Source: Canna indica
Lineage: Eukaryota; Streptophyta; Magnoliopsida; Zingiberales; Cannaceae
DNA: 64,000 nt
Direction of reading: 5' to 3'
NCBI GenBank assembly: GCA_034359265.1
Contig: CP136890.1
Coordinates: 90,483,501 to 90,547,500, forward strand
Shown here piece by piece: positions 37,629 through 48,932 of this stretch. How positions within the stretch are numbered: the first letter of the stretch is position 1; each line of letters begins with the position of its first letter. A program made the translations under genes and the position numbers. The notes under the pieces are model-generated. The model worked only from the letters and a program-made list of their open reading frames with translations. It was not told where the DNA came from and searched no databases.

Positions 37629-37832
37629 TAGACCTGGTAATTATCGGCCTAGCCCGATAAAATCGGGTTCGGGCCGGCCCGATAGCCCGATAACTAATAT
37701 AGGTTAGTTTCTTTGACCCGTTAACCTACTCGACCCGTTACCGTTATGAGTTATCTGCAAAAAACCCTAATGGCGACTCCCTCCCTAGCTAGACCCTAAT
37801 CCAATTTCCAAATCTCCCTCCCTCAATCTCTC

Positions 37833-37969
37833 CCGACTCGGCGACTCCTGCGTTGGCGACTTGGCGTTCTTCTTCCTCTTCGGCGTCTCCGCTCAATCGC
37901 TTACTCGTTGGTCCATCTTGTCGGCGCCAATCGCTCAATCGCTCCCGCATTGCTAGCTTTCCGTCGGCG
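37833..37969 (+). repeat. hAT leader segment, copy 1 (left of copia)
   Basis: About 137 bp, CTCTCCCGACTCGGCGACTC to TTTCCGTCGGCG, repeated at 42926-43089 with about 93% identity. Copy 1 is joined to the hAT left end; copy 2 is joined to the rest of the hAT. Confidence 0.92.
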
Positions 37970-37987
37970 CCAAGCTTTTTTCTCTTT

Positions 37988-38807
37988 TGTTAGGAAGAAA
38001 TTGGGTATTTCTGCAAGGATCCAAAAATTCAAACGCCAAAAGGAAAAAAAATACCAAAACGAGTAAATTCAAAAAATATAAAGAACACCAAAATTTACGT
38101 GGTTCAGCCCGGCGGGGTACCGAGCCTACTCCACGGGGAGAAGAGGGCACTTGATTTTATTAGAAGGGAGGAGAAAACACGGCCAATACAAGAGCAGAAT
38201 ACAACTTATTAATAAATTGTAAAAGAAAAATATTGCATGTACTCGGATATTTTTTTGCACCCCGGAATTTGGATTCCTGCTTCTGCCTCAAAACTGTGGA
38301 TGCAGTGTTCTTGATCTTCTTGCTTCTGTGTGAGACGGTGTGAAGGGGAAGAGAGCCGCTGGAAAAGAAATTTTGCCTGAAAGACGGAGTAGATGAGATA
38401 CTCTAAGAATTATTGGGATCTTTTGAAAACATAGAGTAGATCTCCTTTTTATAATAGAATGAGAGTCGACGTTCTACCATCTTCCTTCCAAAAATTTCGC
38501 AACAATGATATTTATCCGTGAGCTGTGCGCTATCAAATGGGAGGACTGCTTCAATTTGAGCAAGAAATTTATTGCATGCATACGTAATTTAATGTGCATC
38601 TCGAATTGCAAGTTCCAAAAGAAATGCATGCGTGCATCAATTTGTTGCATGTAACTTTGGCTCCATGTGCTTTGCACATGGTGCCATTTGAGAAAGATGG
38701 GCTTGGCCCACTTGGGCCAGGACGAGCCCATAAGAAGAGCATTAAATCCAACCTTGAATTAATGACCTATTTCAAATTCGAATCGGGTTAAATTAAATCA
38801 ACCTTCA
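37988..38807 (-). repeat. 3' LTR of the copia element
   Basis: Starts TGAAGGTTGATT right after the polypurine tract and ends CCTAACA, so it has TG..CA ends. It has a TATAAAAAGG box near 38440-38455, an AATAAAATCAAG polyadenylation-like signal near 38155, and the GGCTGAACCACGTAAATTT phrase common near copia LTR ends. Length is about 820 bp. Confidence 0.8.
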
Positions 38808-38876
38808 CAATTTCCTCCTTTGATGAGATTTAACCCGGATGTAGCCCTCTCCTCTTCTGCCAAGAGTCCTGTAGGA

Positions 38877-40231
38877 CTAATCTGCATCTTGAATCAATCT
38901 TACCAAGTTCAGACAGTGTTCAAATTTGATCGTTTGTAGTACTTTAGTCAGCATATCTGCAGGATTGTGAGCCGTGTCAATTTTCTGAAGTTTTTTTCTC
39001 CTTTTGAAATAATATCCCTAATGAAATGGAATTTGACGTCGATGTGCTTCGTCCTTTTATAGAACATCTGATCTTTTGACAAATGAATTGCACTCTGACT
39101 ATCACTATGCACGATTATGTTCCAATTTTGAGATGTTAGTTCTTTTATCAGGTTCCCAAGTCAAATTGCTTCTTTAATCGCTTCTGTAATAGCCATGTAC
39201 TCTGCTTCAGTGGCGGAGAGGGCGATAGTTGGTTGTAGGCCAGCTTTCCAATTTATTGTAGTTCCACCTATTATGAAGATGTAGGCGGTAATCGATCTCA
39301 TCTTATCAAGGTCACCGGCGTAATCCGAGTCTGAGTATCCTGCAAATGATTCATTAGTTTCACCGAAAATGAGACTGGCTTTAGAAGTACCTTGTAAGTA
39401 GCAGATGATCCATTTGACTGCCTCCCAATGTACTTTTCCCGGATTTGCCATGTACCGACTGATAACTCTGACTGCATCTGCTATGTCTGGGCGGGTACAG
39501 ATCATGGCGTACATAAGACTGCCAACTGCACTTGCATAGGGTACCTGTGACATGCTAACTCTTTCATTTTCATCTTTAGGGCACAGTAACTCTGATAATT
39601 TAAAGTGCGCGGCAAAAGGTGTCTTGACAGATTTTGCTTCTTGCATGCCAAAGCGCTCAACCATCTGCTTTACATAACTCTCCTGAGTTAGGTACAACCT
39701 TCTTGCTTTGTGGTCTCGCTTTATCTCCATCCCAAGGATTTTTCTTGTAGCCCCAAGGTCCTTCATGTCAAATTTGTCTTTAAGGTGTTTCTTAAGCCTG
39801 TCTATTTCAGTAATATCTTTTGCCGCAATAAGCATGTCATCAACATAAATAAGCAGATAAATCATAGAACTAGTTGTTTTCTTTAAATAAACACAGCTGT
39901 CAAAAGATGATCTATTGAAATTAATACCAAGCATGAACTGATCAAACCTTTTGTACCATTGTCTGGGAGATTGCTTGAGGCCATAGAGTGACTTCTTTAG
40001 GAGGCAGACATGATCAACTTTATTTTTCTCTTCAAATCCTTCTGGTTGTGCCATGTAGATTTGTTCTTCTAAGTCATCGTATAGGAAAGCTGTCTTGACG
40101 TCAAGCTGTTCTAACTCCAAGTCTTGCATGGCTACTAATGCTAGAAGAACGCGAATAGAGGTATGCTTAACCACAAGAGAAAAAATATCTTTGTAGTCAA
40201 TACCTTCCTTTTGACTATATCCCTTTGCCAC
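38877..40231 (-). pseudogene. Copia reverse transcriptase and RNase H
   Basis: A 356-codon open frame (40231-39161) holds VARLVAKGYSQ-type start, LDVKTAFLYDDLEEQIYM, LKKSLYGLKQSPRQWYK and the catalytic box YVDDMLIA, followed by the PYASAVGSLMYAM and SDSDYAGD motifs. RNase H has SATEAEYMA. After TGA at 39161-39163 (a Trp position) it continues with HSDSQSAIHLSKD and TKHIDVKFHFIRD, then a frameshift at a T7 run near 38990 and a stop at 38877-38879. Polymerase motifs are intact but the frame is broken before the end. Confidence 0.9.
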
Positions 40232-42100
40232 AAGTCGAGCTTTATAAATGCTGCCTTCTTTTAGTTTGTAGATCCACTTGCACCCAACAAGTTTCTTGTG
40301 CGGCGGAGGCTTTATAAGTTCCTAAGTATTATTTTTCTGCAGGGACTTGAATTCTTCTGACATAGCTTCACGCCACTTTCTTGAATTTGTTCAATTTAGA
40401 GCTTCTTTATAGGAGGCTGGTTCTTCAGTGCACGGAGTTTCTTCTGCCTGCTGCTAGAGCATATGTAGCAATATTTGCATACCTAGGATTAGGACGTGGT
40501 GCTCGCCTAGGTTGGTTGAGGGCGATGGAATAAGGATTCTCCTCCTCAACTTGATATTGCTCCTCCTGGACCCCGTGTGGCTCCTCCTAAACCCGGTGTG
40601 GCTCCCCCTGGACCTGAACATGTTCTTCAGTGGCCTGTTCTAATGGAGCAGTGTCATTGGCTTCTATGGAAGGCGATCGAGGCGCAGGTGTAGGGAACCA
40701 AAGTTCTTTGGTAGCAGGCTGAGGTGGTGTTTCTTCTGGTGGCACTGTAGTTTCCTGTGAGTCATCCTCTTCTTGGTTCACCTTTTTCAATTTCAAGAGT
40801 ACATGTTCATCAAAAATTACATCTCTATGAATTTTTGCTTTACAATTATTTAGACACCACACTTTATAGTCTTTCACTCCACTAGGATATCCTAAAAAAA
40901 TACATTTCTTTGATCTAGATTCTAATTTTCCTTCATTCACTCTGACATAGACAGTGCTCCCAAAAAGTTTAAGGTGGTCATAAGAGGCTGGCGACCCGGT
41001 CCATTTTTTCTCAAGCGTCTTGAATTCAATGGATGAAGAAGGTGATCGATTTATCAGATAGCAAGCGGTGGATGCAGCCTCTGCCCAAAAACTGTTAGAA
41101 AGGTTAGCATTAGAAAACATACTTCTTACCATTTCTATGATGGTGTGGTTCATCCTTTCTGCCACTCCATTCTGCTGAGGTGTGTAGGGAACTGTGTGAT
41201 GTCTTATGATCCCTTCTCTGGAGCAAAAATCTTTAAATTCTCCACTGCAAAATTCTAGGCCATTGTCGGTTCGCAGGGTCCGAACATATCTACCGGTTTG
41301 CTTCTCAATCATTGTCTTCCAAGACTGAAATTTGGAGAAAACATCATATTTATTTTTAATAAAATAAGCTCATACCTTTTTGAAGTAATCATCAATGAAT
41401 GTGAGCATGTATCGAGCTCCTCCTTGGGATTCAACCGGTGATGACCCCCATAAATCAGAGTGGATGTAGTCTAATTTTTCTTTTGCATAATGTTGTCATG
41501 TGAAGAATGAGACTCTTTTTTGTTTGCCATAGATGTAATATTAACATAAATCTAACTTAACAAATTTTTGTTTTCCAAGTAGTCCCTTTTGTTCAAGAAT
41601 TAGCATGCTCCTTTAATTAATATGCCCTAATCTCATATGCCATAATTTAGCAATATCATCAGAGTGTTCAGAAGTTACCATAGCTGCACCACTTGTTACC
41701 GTTGTGCCTTGAAAGATGTAGAGTTGGTTTACTTTTAGTGCTTTCGTTACTGTTAAGGACCCCTTTGTGACTCTGAAAACTTCGTCTTGGCCTGAATACT
41801 TGTATCCAAGTGCATCTAGAGAAGATAAAGAAATTAAATTTCTTTTAAGACCTGGAACGTGCCATACCCGAGTTAGAGTCCTTGTAATTCCATCATGCAT
41901 TTTGATTTTTACTGAGTCAACACCTGCTACTTAACATGATGAGTCATTTCCCATTAGCACTTCCTTACTATCAGCATGTTCATATGTGGTAAACCATTCT
42001 CGGTGCGGTGTCATATGATAAGAGCAACCTGAATCTAAAATTCACTCATCTTAAGATCTAGCATAACAAACAGAAATTGTAAGTACTTCTACTTTTTCAT
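40232..42100 (-). pseudogene. Copia protease and integrase
   Basis: The protease shows [15 protein letters not shown] near 42040-41990, preceded by TGA where Trp is expected. The GAG-pre-integrase domain (41900-41613) has LWHMRLGHIN with HHCC-type residues. Integrase (41312-40587) shows LRTDNGLEFCSGEF, YTPQQNGVAERMN, RSMFSNANL and KLFGSTVYV, ending in a Pro/Glu-rich linker to RT. Stops and small frameshifts occur at 41313-41610 and 40310-40600. Confidence 0.88.
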
Positions 42101-42155
42101 CCTCATCTGCATAGGATGTTTCTCCGTTCTGATTTTGTTCATCCAATCTTCGTTT

Positions 42156-42917
42156 CAGCTTACGGCATTCTGATTTGATGTGTCCCATCTTTTTGCAATA
42201 ATAGCACTGCATATTTTTGGACCTGGATTTAGATCTGAACTTACCCCGGCTTTTGTCCCGTGACCTGTTTCTTCATCTAGTGTTCAGGGCTTCTCCACGG
42301 CTTCTAGATGATCCTGTGGTAAGTTGAGAGTCGTCAACCTCATTGGATACTAGCATTGTTGTCACCTCATCCAGTGTAATAGTATTCTTGCCATACAATA
42401 AACTTTCACGAAAATTTTTAAATGAAGCAGGGAGAGTAATTAGAAGCATAAAAGCTTTATTTTCTTCCTCAAATGTAACACTCATATCCTCAAGATCAGC
42501 AAGAATAGAACGAAAAGTGCTAATATAATTTTTAACAAAAGTGTCATCAGTCATGCGTAAAAAATATAATTTCTATCTAAGTGTCATCTTACTTGTAAGA
42601 GTTTTATCCTAGTAGATTGTAGCAAGCTTTTTTCATACATCTGCGGCGGTCTTTTCTGATGCAACTTCTCGTAGTGCCTCGTCGCTCATGTACAAGGTGA
42701 CTTTAGCACTTTCATCGGCGCGGTCCTTTTCCCTTTCAGTGTCTTCCATTGCATTTCGCCCACGAATAGTGTCATGAAGATTCTCTTTAATCAAAATTGC
42801 TTTCATCTTCAAAGCCCACAATGAGTAGTTGACATTGTGGTCCAATTTCTGAATTTCATATTTTGCCCCTGACATTGTGGATTGTTGGCTCTGATACCAC
42901 AACATCTTCTTCTCCAT
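42156..42917 (-). pseudogene. Copia gag with CCHC knuckle
   Basis: Starts near 42858 with MSGAKYEIQKLDHNVNYSLW, the usual copia gag start. An open frame runs upstream across the primer-binding site into the hAT junction. It continues through DUF4219/UBN2-like parts (42554-42273: VKNYISTFRSILADL, LLYGKNTITLDEV) with frameshifts at 42555-42635, to a knuckle CYYCKKMGHIKSEC at about 42208-42167. Confidence 0.87.
42888..42899 (-). other. Copia primer-binding site
   Basis: TGGTATCAGAGC on the minus strand, complementary to the 3' end of initiator tRNA-Met, as used by most plant copia elements. Confidence 0.9.
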
Positions 42918-42925
42918 TACATCTC

Positions 42926-43089
42926 TCCCGACTCGGCGACTCCCGCAGTCTCTCCCGACTCAGCGACTCCCGCGTTGGCGACTTGGCGTTCTTCTTCCTC
43001 TCCGGCGTCTCCGCTCAATCGCTCACTCGCTGGTCCATCTCGTCGGCGCCAATCGCTCAATCACTCCTGCATTACTAGCTTTCCGTCGG
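42926..43089 (+). repeat. hAT leader segment, copy 2 (right of copia)
   Basis: Homologous to 37833-37969, with an extra internal tandem of about 26 bp (CTCTCCCGACTCGGCGACTCC, then CTCTCCCGACTCAGCGACTCC). It is followed by GGTAACAT, a likely 5' splice site of the hAT leader intron. Confidence 0.92.
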
Positions 43090-43744
43090 CGGCTCCTAAG
43101 GTAACATCTTCAAACATTTATTGCCTATTTGTTGCATACTGGACTGTTCGGACCTTTCTTGGGAAGGACTGTTTGAGCTTGGGAATTGGGATGTTCAATG
43201 TTGAGATTTGGCGATTTGCCCTTGTTGTTGCTTGATGGCGTACACAGCGTTAATATGGATGAGGATTTACCCTTGTTGTTGCTTGACTGAATTTTCTGCA
43301 ACTTGTCGTGTCTGAGATGTTAGGGCATTAGGGGTTGGCTTAATTACATCTAAATAAATTGTTTGTCAGGTATTGCTTTATAGAATAATTGTTTGCTTAT
43401 AAGGATTAAGGAGCTGGACATGACAGTATTGTTCTTGGAATATAATTGCTTATAATTGGTTGCCATAGTACTTGAAATATAATTCCTATGTCATGATTTT
43501 CTTTCTCTTACCGGTGGTGATAAAAAACACATCCAAGTGAATGAGTGATGGGATTACAACTTTCCCATGAGATTATGAATTAAAAATACTACACTTTGGT
43601 GGAAATTATTGAAGTCATTGTTATGATTTTACTAATATGTTTCTTGCATTACCTATTTACCTAGCTGATGTTCCATGCTTATACACTTTTAATACTATAA
43701 TTGATGCAAATGATTTCATTTTTTTTTTATGTTCATAAATATAG

Positions 43745-46048
43745 ATGTCAGAAGGGCAAAATTATGTCAATGTTAATATCGATGATGATGCCATGAATGA
43801 CATAGAAGAAGATGTGGATGAAGTCGAAGGAGTCGAAAATGTAGACAATACAAATTTGCAGGAGACTATAACTAATAAAGGTAAAGGAAAGAAAACGAAG
43901 GAGAGGTCGAAAGTATGGACTCATTTCGATAAACTTCCAATGGGTGAAGATGGAGATGAGAAGTGTAGGTGCAAGATTTGTTTTGCGAAGTTCACTTATC
44001 GTACTAAAAGCGGGATAGGCCACTTATTGCGACATATGGAATCTTGTACAAAGAGAGACACTTGCGACATAGGTCAGATGTTTTTCCCTGCTAGTCAATG
44101 TAGCATGTCTTTATCTGATGGCTCATTTCATCTTGAAAAATTTAGAGAATTGGTTGCTTCTGCAATAGTCATGCATAATTTACCATTTCAATTTGTGGAG
44201 TATGAGGGTATTACAGCTTGTTTTCAATACATGCGTTCTGGTGTTCAATGTGTTTCTAGAAATACCGCAAAGGCCGATGTTTTGAAATTTTATGAATTAC
44301 AAAAGAGTAAGATTAAAAGCATGTTGGCAATGGCTCCTGGTAGGATTAGTTTGACTTCAGACTTATGGACTGCAATAAATTCTAATGGTTATCTTGCAAT
44401 AACTGTTCATAATTTCATTGATAAGGATTGGATTTTAAGGAAATATATTTTGTGTTTGAGCTATATGCCTACCCCTCATACCGGTGTGGCACTACCTGAC
44501 AAAATTCATAATCTTTTGGTTGATTGGGGTATTATGGAAAAACTATATTCATTGACATTAGACAATGCCTCTGCAAATGATGTTTGTGTTGGATATTTAA
44601 AGGCAAAGTTGAATAGCAGAAAAGCACTTATGCTGAATGGTGCTCTCTTTCATGTACGATGTTGTGCACATATTTTAAACTTGATCGTGCAAGAGGGGTT
44701 GAAGGATGTCGATAATGTTGTGGAAAAAATTCGAGACAATGTCAAGTATGTTCGTGGCTCTTAGTCAAGAAAGGAAAATTTTTGTGAATGTGTTAAAAGT
44801 TTAAGCTTGGATAGTAAGCAGGGTTTGAAACAAGATGTTCCAACAAGATGGAATTCTACATATCTTATGCTTAAGGGTGCTATTTATTACAAAACTGCAC
44901 TAGAACATTTGGGGATGAGTGATTTTAATTATCAAAGTTGTCCTTCAATATTTGAATGGGATAGAGCTGAAAAATTATGCAAGTTCTTGGGATCTTTTTA
45001 CAATCTGACAGTTTTATTTTCTGGAACAAAATATCCCACTTCGAATTTGTTTTTTCCAAAGGTTTTCTTGATTTATCTGAATTTGAAAGAGGCTCGTCAA
45101 AGTGATGATGACTCTATGAGGAGAATGAGCACTAAGATGGAGGTAAAGTTTGAAAAGTATTGGACCAACTTTAATGAAGCATTGGCCATAGCAGTTATCT
45201 TGGATCCACGGTACAAGCTTGAGTTTGTGGAGTTTGCTTATGGAAAACTCTATGGTAATAATGGAGAAACTCACTTTTCGAGAATTCGTAGAAGATTGTT
45301 TGATCTCTTTAATGAATACTTGCACAAGTCTTCTTGCAAACCATCATCTAGTGCTTCTCAACCAATCATAAATCTCGAACCTCAAGAGAGCGGCATTCAT
45401 TCAAAGAAAGTAATGCATTTTCGGTATGAAGTTGTTTTAACATAGTCTTTCTCAATCCTAAATGCATTAGTTAAATGTTTTATTTATTGAATAACTTATA
45501 TTTCTTTCTTGGTAGGAATTTGATCAAACTCTATCCACTTATGTTGCATTTCAAAAGTCAGAGTTGGATGTTTATTTAGAAGAGTCAAGAAAGCCAAGAA
45601 CTGAAAAATTAGATGTTTTGCAATTTTGGAGTAAGCATGAGCCTCGTTTTTCTCTTGTTGGTCAAATGGCTCGCGATATGCTATGTATACCTATAAGTAT
45701 AGTTGCTTCAGAATCATCATTTAGTTGTAGTGGTCGGATTATTGGTCGGTTTCGTAGTTCTATTAAGTCTGAAAATGCTGAAGCACTACTCTGTTTAAAA
45801 GATTGGATTTGTGGAGAAAAGGGTAAGTTTGTATTTTCGTAATATTTTTATAATTTATTTTTGGTTTATCAATAATAATGATTTTCTGATTTGATTTATT
45901 TCATTTTATTACAGATCTTGCAAAAGCAGTTGCGGAGTTTGAAGAAGCCATCGGTGATATTCTAAATACAAAAGAAAATGAGAAAAATCCTTCATTGACT
46001 CAAGGTCTACTCAAGGATCTAATGTTCTTCCTTAGACTCTATTATTAG
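43745..46048 (+). pseudogene. hAT transposase (BED finger, hATC), one nonsense codon
   Basis: Three exons, 43745-45409, 45516-45822 and 45915-46048, with in-phase GT..AG introns, encode about 701 codons. An acidic N-terminus leads to a BED finger (C76-x2-C79, H93-x3-H97 in CKIC..HLLRH). The RNase H-like core has LTSDLWTA and LDNASAND, then DVPTRWNSTYLML and ILDPRYKLEF. The hATC dimerisation domain in exon 2 has LDVLQFWSKHEPRF and IPISIVASESSFS. Codon 340 (44762-44764) is TAG where close relatives have Gln; everything else reads open. This is a RICESLEEPER-like Ac-group protein. The start MSEGQ follows a likely acceptor just upstream. It could be functional only through readthrough or if the stop is a sequencing error. 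Confidence 0.92.
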
Positions 46049-46202
46049 GTTTAATGTTTTTGAAATTTAAACTTTGTAATTCTTAAGTCTGAATTGTGTG
46101 TTGTTTTTGAAGTTTGAACTTATTGTTAGGATTTTGGAAGTTTAACTTTGGATCAATTATTATCGAGTTATGTTTATGTTTGAGTTTGATATTATAAGGA
46201 AG

Positions 46203-46921
46203 CAGTGGCGGATACAGGGTGGGGGCAGTGGCCCCCACTGATTTTTTTTAAAAAAAATTATATATAACATTTTACACAATTGGTGGCCCCCATTGTCCCA
46301 TTTTTAGCTCGCTGCGATTACTCTTCAGCTCCACTTTAAATTTTGACCTTATGTTTTTTCACTTGACATCATATCAATTTTTGAGGTTTTGATAGCCCCC
46401 ACTGTCCCCCATTTTTAACTCGCTGCTACTACTCTTCAGATGCACTTTAAGTTAAATAGCTTGTTACTAATGTATTAGCTTGTTGCTACTATTCTTCAGC
46501 ATCAAACTTCTACTTCTTACATCATTCTACTTCTACTTCTCAAGCTTCAGCAACAACCAAAACAATTACATCCTTAATTAGCTTCTACTTCTTCAGCTGC
46601 TACTTGTTCTTGATTAAATTTAATTTTGTATTTGAATTTGATTAAAATTTTCTCTAAATATATTTTAAATTTTTTATTATATTTATGATTTTAATTAATT
46701 TTAATTTTTTTAAAGTAGATGAAAATTTTCGGAGTAAATTTGTTGAGTAAATAGTTAGATATATGAATATAATTTCTTTAACAATTAAATAAGTGAATGA
46801 TTATTTAAATATTTTTATAAGGATACATCGCCTCCATTTCGGCGGAAATTTAAAGTGTCAACTTTTGAAATTTTATGTGTTAATTTGCCCCCACTAATAA
46901 AATTTTCTGGATCCGCCACCG
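46203..46921. mobile_element. hAT-type MITE
   Basis: A 719-bp non-coding element with inverted ends CAGTGGCGGATACAG and CGGTGGCGGATCCAG and 8-bp duplications TAAGGAAG (46195-46202) and AAAGGAAG (46922-46929), with one mismatch. Internal GGCCCCCACT blocks repeat three times. It lies in the 3' flank of the hAT transposase gene. Confidence 0.85.
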
Positions 46922-46929
46922 AAAGGAAG

Positions 46930-47310
46930 TGGAACTTGCTAGTTTCAGCTTTTATATTCAAGAATTTGCTAGTTTCAGTTGCATCTTGGTGGATGATATG
47001 GACCATATGGTTTGACAGGTTTGTTATAGAAATTTGCTAGTTTCTTTTGTATATGTCAGTTGTTTGTAAAAGCTTGCTGAAGCTTCTTTTGGTCCTATTC
47101 TCCAGGATTCCATTCAGGGCCTCAGGCAGATAGAGATGATCCTAGCCTACCTCTGGTCACGGCCCCTTTTGGGCATGCCTCACATGTATAACATTTTAAC
47201 CAATTATTTCATGCCTGGATGATATTATTTTGCCAAATTGTTAAATACATTCCAGTACTATATAGTTCTCCTACCAGGTAAATTTGTGTCAGATTGAATG
47301 CATTACAAAA
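46930..47310. other. hAT 3' region between MITE and captured fragment
   Basis: No gene. It contains TTGCTAGTTTC repeats (46936, 46968, 47034) and a CCTCAGGCAGATAGAGATG phrase of unknown origin. Confidence 0.5.
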
Positions 47311-47937
47311 TTATACTTGAAAAGCAATTCTATATAGTTCTTCTTCATCACTTTCTTTTTTGTCTCTTAAATATTTCAGCTCATTCTTCAAGTCTTGAAT
47401 TTGATTCTCAAATTCCTGAATTTTTGTCTCCTGACTGTTAGACAAGTCTTCAAATATTTTTCTTTCTTCGGTAGCTGCATTTAGGGTGTCTGTCAACTCC
47501 CTCTCCTTTTCGTTTGCAACCAGCAACATAGCTTCTAGAGTTACTGATCGTTCTTGGCATGATTCAATTTCTGCGGCAAGCTCAGAAACCTTGATGCTGT
47601 ATTGTTGTAATTTGGACTTGAGTAGTTGCCCAAGTTCCTGTGTCCGATAATCAGCATTTTCCAATAACAGCTCCAATTCTTTTACCCTCTTTTCAGCATC
47701 ATCAGCCCTAGAATGTGATGATTGAATCAAGTCTTCTAGCTCAAGAGTGTGGTGACGTGTTGCAGTAGCCTGTTCCTCATGTTCTACACACGTCTTGAGG
47801 AGATCATTAAGCTCCTTCTCAAGTTCTGAGTTCCTCGATGATGAATTGTTTAAAGAAGATTCCAATTGATCAATTCTATCTTCATAATTCTTAAATCGGC
47901 GTCTCAGTAGTGCATTTTCTTCATCTAATGCTTTCAA
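47311..47937 (-). pseudogene. Captured fragment of a host coiled-coil gene inside the hAT
   Basis: An open frame of 208 codons, antisense to the hAT transposase and without its own ATG (the first codon of the open run shown is TTG). It is a continuous coiled coil with heptads: SELEKELNDLLKT, RVKELELLLENADYRTQEL and KVSELAAEIES. The pattern resembles long plant coiled-coil proteins of the myosin-heavy-chain-like/COP1-interacting type; the exact parent is uncertain. It ends at a stop at 47311-47313, and the frame closes just upstream of 47960. Open over 600 bp with no stop, so capture is probably recent or the frame is maintained. Intronless, so it may be a single exon or a processed piece. Confidence 0.7.
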
Positions 47938-47959
47938 TGAAGAGGTTCCAGCAGTGAAA

Positions 47960-48932
47960 GGAATCCAATCTGTTTTTGCTCAGTAATGCATTACACTGTT
48001 CTTTTTGCTCTTGATCCTTCTGTTTTTGGCTGATGTTGGTGAGCAGCTCAAGCAATGATGCCGGTGCAAGTGAGTCTGGAATTGTTGAGCTCAATCAGCC
48101 ACCGCAGCCTTCTCAGCATGCACCGCTAGTTGACTGCATAAGAACACGGTGGCCACGAGCAGTATGCAGCTGGGTTGGAGACTTGGAGATGCTCCTAATA
48201 TCGTGTAAGGGGAAGACCCACTAAATGCCATTTTACCCGCTTTAAGTTACTTCTGCAGCTAGAGGTGCTTGATTGTTGTAATTGCCATTGCCAATTTGTT
48301 TATTTATGGGATGTGTAATTTTGTTGACAAACCAAAATTTGAGTGTAATTGCCATTTTAATCTGTTTAACTTAAAAGGCAAGAGTATGTGGATGTTTTGT
48401 TTAATTTGTGAGCTATTCTTTTGTTTCACTTTCCCATGAAATGAAGATGCAGCAGAGTGTTATTTGCTTTATGAGCTTCCAAGATAAGTTGCTTTCTTCA
48501 ATATGTGATTTTAGCTACATAAGATAAAAATACTGGGAATTGTAGGTGGACGTAAGTTCAGGGGCCGAATTACCAATGTGTTTAGAACATATTAATTCAA
48601 GGTTCTGATTGACTTGTAAGAAGCTGCAAGCTTATGAGTTTGGTGTAAGGAACTATGATGGAAGCAAATGGCAACAGCTATTGCAAGTTCACATGCTTTA
48701 GCATGATTATTTTAGGGTGCAAATCGGGCCAAATCGGGCCGAAATTAGCTATCGGGTTGAATCGAGCCCGATAAGCTGATTCGATCCGTTATACCATTAT
48801 ATTTTTGGGCTAACGGGCCGTTATACCGTTATTTTTTCGTGCCGGGCCGGGCCGGCAACTTCGGGCCCGAAACATTATCGGGCCGGTCACAAAAAAAAAA
48901 TTGGGCCGACCCGGCACGATTTGCCAGGCCTA
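47960..48932. other. hAT right end, non-coding
   Basis: A short plus-strand frame (48033-48224, Ser/Pro/Gln-rich) has no recognisable domain and is not called. From 48715 the GGGCC-rich subterminal repeats run to the right terminal repeat at 48932. Confidence 0.7.

Larger units (their letters stand above)
37988..42925 (-). mobile_element. Ty1/copia retrotransposon lacking its 5' LTR
   Basis: Minus-strand element with primer-binding site (42888-42899, complementary to initiator tRNA-Met: TGGTATCAGAGC), gag, protease, integrase, RT and RNase H in copia order, a polypurine tract AAAGGAGGAAATTG (38809-38822) and an 820-bp 3' LTR. No LTR lies upstream of the primer-binding site: only about 25 bp separate it from hAT leader sequence. 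The coding parts carry several stops. Confidence 0.9.
37629..48932 (+). mobile_element. hAT element inserted in the Mutator-like transposase
   Basis: An 11.3-kb hAT with terminal repeats TAGACCTGGTAATTATCGG (left) and TAGGCCTGGCAAATCGTGCC (right, inverted). Target duplications are ACCATACC (37621-37628) and ACCATATC (48933-48940), with one mismatch. GGGCC/CGGCCC-rich subterminal zones (37640-37750 and 48725-48930) are typical of this family. It holds a transposase gene (plus strand), a copia insertion, a MITE and a captured coiled-coil gene fragment. Excising it rejoins the host codons HGYG and WTLVSDQQK. Confidence 0.93.

Noticed and set aside
38594..38791. 65-codon plus-strand ORF
   Set aside because: Lies in the copia LTR, antisense, with no domain.
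43748..44023. 91-codon minus-strand ORF
   Set aside because: Antisense shadow of the hAT transposase N-terminus.
48033..48224. 63-codon plus-strand ORF in the hAT
   Set aside because: Low complexity, no motif, and no splice partner found.
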